NCBI RefSeq assembly: GCF_021555155.1
Contig: NZ_JAKGBU010000001.1
Coordinates: 35,558-83,287, forward strand
Source: Rhizobium alarense
GTDB lineage: Bacteria > Pseudomonadota > Alphaproteobacteria > Rhizobiales > Rhizobiaceae
Reading direction: 5' to 3'
Length of the DNA: 47,730 bases
This document shows, one piece after another, positions 44,539 to 47,730 of this stretch. Each line of letters begins with the position of its first letter. The stretch's first letter is position 1. Position numbers and translations under genes: made by a program. Under the pieces are notes generated by a model, which was not told where the DNA came from, made no database searches, and saw only the letters and a list, made by a program, of their open reading frames with translations.

Positions 44539-44610
44539 CAAGGTAAAACAGGGAGAAAATCAGACCGATTCCCCAAGCGGTGAAAATGTCTGAATCCGGA
44601 AGGCTCCGGA
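44512..44610 (-). ncRNA. Candidate small RNA with three hairpins, EcpR1-like
   Basis: The minus strand holds, in order: a stem ATCCGGA/TCCGGAT (44594-44611), a longer imperfect stem closed by TCAGAC/GTCTGA (about 44561-44594), a single-stranded TCTCCCTGTTTTACC, and the terminator GAGCCGC/GCGGCTC with seven T. Size near 99 nt. Size, three-hairpin layout and rhizobial setting recall EcpR1, an sRNA of about 101 nt that modulates gcrA and dnaA in S. meliloti. I cannot confirm identity from memory of its sequence. A -10-like CTATTAA sits at 44618-44624 (minus strand) with a CtrA box at -35. Confidence 0.65.
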
Positions 44611-44617
44611 TACGCGA

Positions 44618-44650
44618 TTAATAGCTCATGAAGCTTAACGCCGGGTTAAC
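44618..44650 (-). promoter_or_regulatory. CtrA box overlapping the -35 of the small RNA promoter
   Basis: TTAA (44635-44638), seven bases, TTAAC (44646-44650): a perfect CtrA site. On the minus strand it is followed by CTATTAA (44618-44624) at about 18 bases from the second half-site, so the box covers the -35 region, the geometry of CtrA activation. Confidence 0.72.
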
Positions 44651-44713
44651 TTTAAAAGGACGCTGCACCGTCATGCGGCAAATTCGGCACCTCTCGGCGA
44701 CCTCCGCGCGGTC

Positions 44714-44905
44714 TCAGCGCCGGAACAGGTCTTCGGCCGCCGAACGGCTCGATGCCTTCTTTGCCTTTTCGTCTTCGAGGCGCAAAATCTCTTCTTTCAG
44801 CATCAGGATGCGCGCGGCAAGTTCGTCGGCCGACAGCAGCGACAGGTCGCTGCCGATCTCATGCCCCGCTTTTTTCGGCGGACGATCGTCGTCGATGTTC
44901 GTCAT
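44714..44905 (-). CDS. DUF1192 family small protein
   Basis: The 63-residue product has a charged start (DDDRPPKKAGHEIGSDLSLL) and one helix SADELAARILMLKEEILRLE, the DUF1192 pattern. Function unknown to me. Its ATG overlaps the MFS gene's stop, so it is translationally coupled to it. The CtrA-boxed sRNA lies directly downstream. Confidence 0.88.
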   Translation of the reverse strand: MTNIDDDRPPKKAGHEIGSDLSLLSADELAARILMLKEEILRLEDEKAKKASSRSAAEDLFRR

Positions 44906-46188
44906 GCGGCCTTGTCCTCGAACTTCTCCGCACCCGCCGCTGGGCCTTCGTGGCCTCCGATGGCGCGCGGCGAGAGATGCAGGCTTTCAGGCGTCGTCAG
45001 CGTGCCCGGATTGATGGTGGTATAGGCGTCGCGTGCTGAGGCCGGCACGGCGGCGCGACGGCGGCTGCGGAAGATCGCATAGGCGGTAATCAGAACATGC
45101 GCCCAGCAGGTGACCATGAAGAGCGCATAGGGACCGACTGCCGACATGATCGGACCGCCGAGCGTCGGGCCGATGATGGTGCCGACACCATAAAGCAGCA
45201 GCAGGCCGCCGGAAACCTTCACGAAATCCTCGGCGCTTGCATAGTCGTTCGCATGCGAGACGGCGATCGGATAAAGCGCGTTGGCGGTCGCACCATAGAT
45301 CGCGATCAGGACAAGCAGGACCGTCACGGAGGCCGGTTCGATCACGAACAGAAGGAGCCCCGAACTGGCGGCAACGGCCGCAAGCGCGGCAAGGACGAAG
45401 CGCCGGTCGATACGGTCCGAAAGGCGACCGGCCGGAAGCTGCATGGCGGCGCCGGCGAAGATCGTGACGCTCATCATGAGCGCGATCGTGCTCGGCGACA
45501 GGCCTGCATTGGCCCCGAAGACGGCACCGAGCGTGCCGAAGGCGCCGTTGGCGATGCCGATCAGCACGATGCCGACGCAGGCGATCGGCGAGGTGCGGAA
45601 GAGGGCCGGAATATCGAGCCGCACCTGCTTCAGCGGTTGTGGCGAGGCGGCCGTCGAGAGCGTCGTCGGCAGGAGTGCCAGGCAGTAGAGGATGCCCGCC
45701 ACCATGAAGAGCATCGGCGTGCCCACATCGGCGAACGGCACCATCATCTGGCCGCCAACGACGCCGAACAGCGTAATCGCGATATAAAGCGAGAAGATCG
45801 CCCCGCGGCTTTCGTTCGTCGCACGCTCATTCAGCCAGCTTTCGATGATCATCGACGTGCCGGCCGTCGAGAAGCCTGTGACCGCACGCAGCAGCACCCA
45901 CCAGATCGGATCAACGAGGATGCCCGTCAGGAGCGCAATGATGGCAATCAGCGAGGAGAACCCGGAGAAGGCGCGAACGTGGCCGATGCGTTTGACGACC
46001 GTCGGGGCGAAGAGGCAGCCGAGCACGAAACCCGTGGCCCAGGACGTACCGAGAAGGCCGAGCAGCGTCGTCTCGTAGCCTTCGAGCGATCCGCGCACCG
46101 GCAGGAGCAGGCTGTGCAATCCGTTGCCGAGGAACAGAAACAGCGTGCCAAGCAGGAGAGCGAAGACGGAGAGGAGGTTCTTTTGCAT
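44902..46188 (-). CDS. MFS transporter (YcaD-like)
   Basis: The 428-residue product has twelve predicted membrane segments, beginning LLSVFALLLGTLFLFLGNGL, with the MFS loop motif between segments 2 and 3 (TVVKRIGHVRAFSG) and the R-rich central part. Close to the YcaD/DUF-type MFS family common in alphaproteobacteria. The substrate is unknown. Coupled by ATGA to the DUF1192 gene. Confidence 0.9.
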   Translation of the reverse strand: MQKNLLSVFALLLGTLFLFLGNGLHSLLLPVRGSLEGYETTLLGLLGTSWATGFVLGCLFAPTVVKRIGHVRAFSGFSSLIAIIALLTGILVDPIWWVLLRAVTGFSTAGTSMIIESWLNERATNESRGAIFSLYIAITLFGVVGGQMMVPFADVGTPMLFMVAGILYCLALLPTTLSTAASPQPLKQVRLDIPALFRTSPIACVGIVLIGIANGAFGTLGAVFGANAGLSPSTIALMMSVTIFAGAAMQLPAGRLSDRIDRRFVLAALAAVAASSGLLLFVIEPASVTVLLVLIAIYGATANALYPIAVSHANDYASAEDFVKVSGGLLLLYGVGTIIGPTLGGPIMSAVGPYALFMVTCWAHVLITAYAIFRSRRRAAVPASARDAYTTINPGTLTTPESLHLSPRAIGGHEGPAAGAEKFEDKAA

Positions 46189-46366
46189 GACCGACCGCGA
46201 GTTGGATGGGTAAAACTATGGCGCATCGGCGCACATTTCCAGCCGAAACAGACATCAGACGGAAAGCGGCAGCTGCGCCGCCCCCCCTTGCCCATTTCGC
46301 GAGAACGACTGCTGATCCCTTGGAAAAATGTCGCCGGTGTGACAGGAACGGCCAAAGGGAGACCCC

Positions 46367-46522
46367 ATGCCGAAAATCCTCGCCGCGCTGCTTCTCATCG
46401 CCATGCTGATCCACATCGTGCGCCCCCTCGGCCTGCCGGGGCTGCGTCAGCGCCGCGACTTCTGGAAGATCGCGGTGATCGCCATCGCTGTCATGATGCT
46501 GACAGTGCTGATCCGCCCGTGA
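46367..46522 (+). CDS. 51-residue membrane protein
   Basis: MPKILAALLLIAMLIHIVRP begins the frame, followed by a basic loop (LRQRRDFWK) and a second hydrophobic stretch (IAVIAIAVMMLTVLI). Two membrane segments with the basic loop inside. Ribosome-binding site AAGGGAGA upstream, codon use typical of the genome. Similar small proteins occur next to rpmE in rhizobia. Function unknown. Confidence 0.72.
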   Translation: MPKILAALLLIAMLIHIVRPLGLPGLRQRRDFWKIAVIAIAVMMLTVLIRP

Positions 46523-46534
46523 CGCGTCCCGCAG

Positions 46535-46563
46535 AATCAAAAACCCCCGGCGCAGCCGAGGGT
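46535..46563 (-). terminator. Terminator of rpmE
   Basis: AACCCTCGGC and GCCGGGGGTT around a 3-base loop, then TTTGATT, on the minus strand, about 45 bases after the rpmE stop and convergent with the 51-residue gene. Confidence 0.82.
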
Positions 46564-46608
46564 TCGAATGAGGCTCTCGGGATCGGCGCATGCACGCCGG
46601 ACGAGACC

Positions 46609-46830
46609 TTAGAGGCCGAGGCCTTCGAAGCGCTTCTTGAACTTCGAGACGCGGCCGCCGCGGTCCATGAGCTGCTGGTTGCCGCCGGTCCAGGCCGGGT
46701 GGGACTTGGGATCGATTTCAAGGTTCATGACCGCGCCTTCCGAACCCCACGTCGAACGGGTTTCGTACTCGGTGCCGTCGGTCATGACGACTTTGATCAT
46801 GTGGTATTCGGGATGGATATCAGCCTTCAT
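46609..46830 (-). CDS. rpmE: Ribosomal protein bL31
   Basis: The 73-residue product starts [20 protein letters not shown] and has the family core [25 protein letters not shown] and the C-terminal [10 protein letters not shown]. It contains no cysteine, so it is the zinc-free form. Start at ATG 46828-46830, inside a longer open frame. It is divergent from the ABC exporter. Confidence 0.96.
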   Translation of the reverse strand: MKADIHPEYHMIKVVMTDGTEYETRSTWGSEGAVMNLEIDPKSHPAWTGGNQQLMDRGGRVSKFKKRFEGLGL

Positions 46831-47019
46831 GACGCTCTTCCTGCTCGTTCCGTGGGCCAAATGTCGCAATCGGTTGCGGTGGGCTGGCCAAAGACGTAAA
46901 TGAAGCCGCGGCCGGTCAGGCCAACGGCTTCCCAATTCGATGGCGAGCCTATACATGAAGGCCGCCGGGATAACAAGTGCCGAAAGCCAAAACCTGCCGC
47001 GCGCGGGAACGGGGGTAAA

Positions 47020-47730
47020 GTGACCGACAGAGTGCTAGACGGGGCGGCCGCAAAGGCAGGCCGCAAGTCGATCCGTCCGCTGGCGAAGCTCGTTCCCTAT
47101 GTCCGCCACTATCGTGGCCTGGTCGCCGGCGCCGTCATCGCGCTCGTGGTGGCCGCCGTGACGACGCTGACCCTGCCGATGGCGGTGCGGCGCATGGTCG
47201 ACCACGGTTTCTCCGAGTCCGACGCCGGCTTTATCGACACCTATTTCGCGATGCTCTTCGTGCTGGCAATCGTGCTGGCGCTTGCAAGCGCCTGTCGGTA
47301 CTATTTTGTCATCACGCTCGGCGAGCGCATCGTCTCGGACCTGCGGCGGGACGTCTTCGGCCGGGTGACCCGGCTTTCGCCTGCCTTTTTCGACGAGAAC
47401 CAGTCCGGCGAAATCGTTTCACGCCTGACGGCCGACACCACGCAGATCAAATCCGCCGTCGGCGCCACGGCTTCGGTGGCGCTGCGCAATGCCATCCTCT
47501 GTTTCGGTGCCATCGCGATGATGGTCTATACGAGCCCGAAGCTCTCGAGCCTGGTGATCGGCGCCATTCCGATCATCGTCTTCCCGCTCGTCGCTTTCGG
47601 CCGATCGGTCCGCCGCCGCGCGCGCGAGGCCCAGGACACGCTCGCCTCCGCCTCCGCCTATGCCGGCGAGGCGATCGGCGCGATGCGCACCGTCCAGGCG
47701 TTCAACGGCGAAGAGGCGTCGCGTGCCCGC
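47020..47730 (+). CDS. ABC exporter, transmembrane part (MsbA/LmrA-like), C-terminus outside the window
   Basis: A GTG start (47020) opens a frame that runs off the window: [20 protein letters not shown], then membrane segments [20 protein letters not shown] and [20 protein letters not shown], the family stretch [35 protein letters not shown], and [23 protein letters not shown]. This is the type-I exporter membrane domain that precedes a nucleotide-binding domain in the same chain. 237 codons are visible. Substrate unknown; lipids or peptides are usual. Confidence 0.93.
   Translation, partial: MTDRVLDGAAAKAGRKSIRPLAKLVPYVRHYRGLVAGAVIALVVAAVTTLTLPMAVRRMVDHGFSESDAGFIDTYFAMLFVLAIVLALASACRYYFVITLGERIVSDLRRDVFGRVTRLSPAFFDENQSGEIVSRLTADTTQIKSAVGATASVALRNAILCFGAIAMMVYTSPKLSSLVIGAIPIIVFPLVAFGRSVRRRAREAQDTLASASAYAGEAIGAMRTVQAFNGEEASRAR

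Noticed and set aside
45097-46899. 600-codon plus-strand frame opposite the MFS gene and rpmE
   Set aside because: Antisense shadow rich in Arg/Asp/His; overlaps rpmE, whose identity is certain.

Overview
The window is chromosomal DNA from an alphaproteobacterium, almost certainly family Rhizobiaceae (Sinorhizobium/Rhizobium relatives). The reasons are the very high GC at third codon positions, the tol-pal cluster flanked by glmM-ftsH-tilS, a eukaryotic-type glutamine synthetase II next to a gstI-like gene, the sulfolipid genes sqdBDC, GapR, RcdA, two CtrA boxes, and ruvCAB next to yebC. There is no phage, CRISPR array or intact insertion sequence. Most of the DNA is housekeeping core with accessory insertions placed between core genes.

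Layout. 1-9433 (minus strand): 5' end of glmM, ftsH, tilS, cpoB, pal, tolB, tolA, tolR, tolQ, i.e. the Tol-Pal envelope machine with cell-wall and tRNA-modification neighbours. 9434-11694: a stand-alone LigD-type polymerase gene on the plus strand, preceded by what looks like a decayed LigD phosphoesterase end, separates tolQ from ybgC. 11841-14865: the coupled sulfolipid operon sqdB-sqdD-sqdC. 14902-19738 (minus): tkt-gap-(glycolipid-binding protein)-pgk. 20070-20757: a DUF4164 coiled-coil gene and zapA. 20805-25477: an accessory block with a frameshifted heme peroxidase, transaldolase, a divergent SorC-type regulator and a small LuxR-HTH protein. 25573-27174: candidate 6S RNA, 5-formyl-THF cyclo-ligase, YmdB-type phosphoesterase. 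27295-29029: gstI-like gene divergent from sigma-54-driven glnII, which has a 12-bp hairpin at the start of its leader. 29104-33147: PNPOx-like protein, two exported proteins, yebC, a luciferase-like monooxygenase. 33318-38648: ruvC, ruvA, ruvB with three vapBC toxin-antitoxin modules between them, then a metallophosphoesterase. 38672-43398: gapR, DUF1244, N-formylglutamate amidohydrolase, DUF1036 protein, pyk, alpha/beta hydrolase. 43521-44905: a tiny transcription unit for a 24-residue peptide with a 17-nt Shine-Dalgarno, rcdA, a CtrA-boxed ~99-nt sRNA resembling EcpR1, and a DUF1192 gene. 44902-47730: MFS transporter, 51-residue membrane protein, rpmE, and the start of an ABC exporter.

The most striking features are: (i) every junction of the ruvCAB operon is occupied by a VapBC-type toxin-antitoxin module, two of them a tandem duplication that carried along the 3' end of ruvC, and the third overlapping the ruvB start codon; (ii) a 24-codon gene whose ribosome-binding site is complementary to the last 17 nt of 16S rRNA with one extra base; (iii) a CtrA-box-driven small RNA next to rcdA; (iv) signs that the usual ruvCAB-ybgC-tolQRAB-pal supercluster has been split, so that ruvB and ybgC now lie about 25 kb apart on opposite strands.
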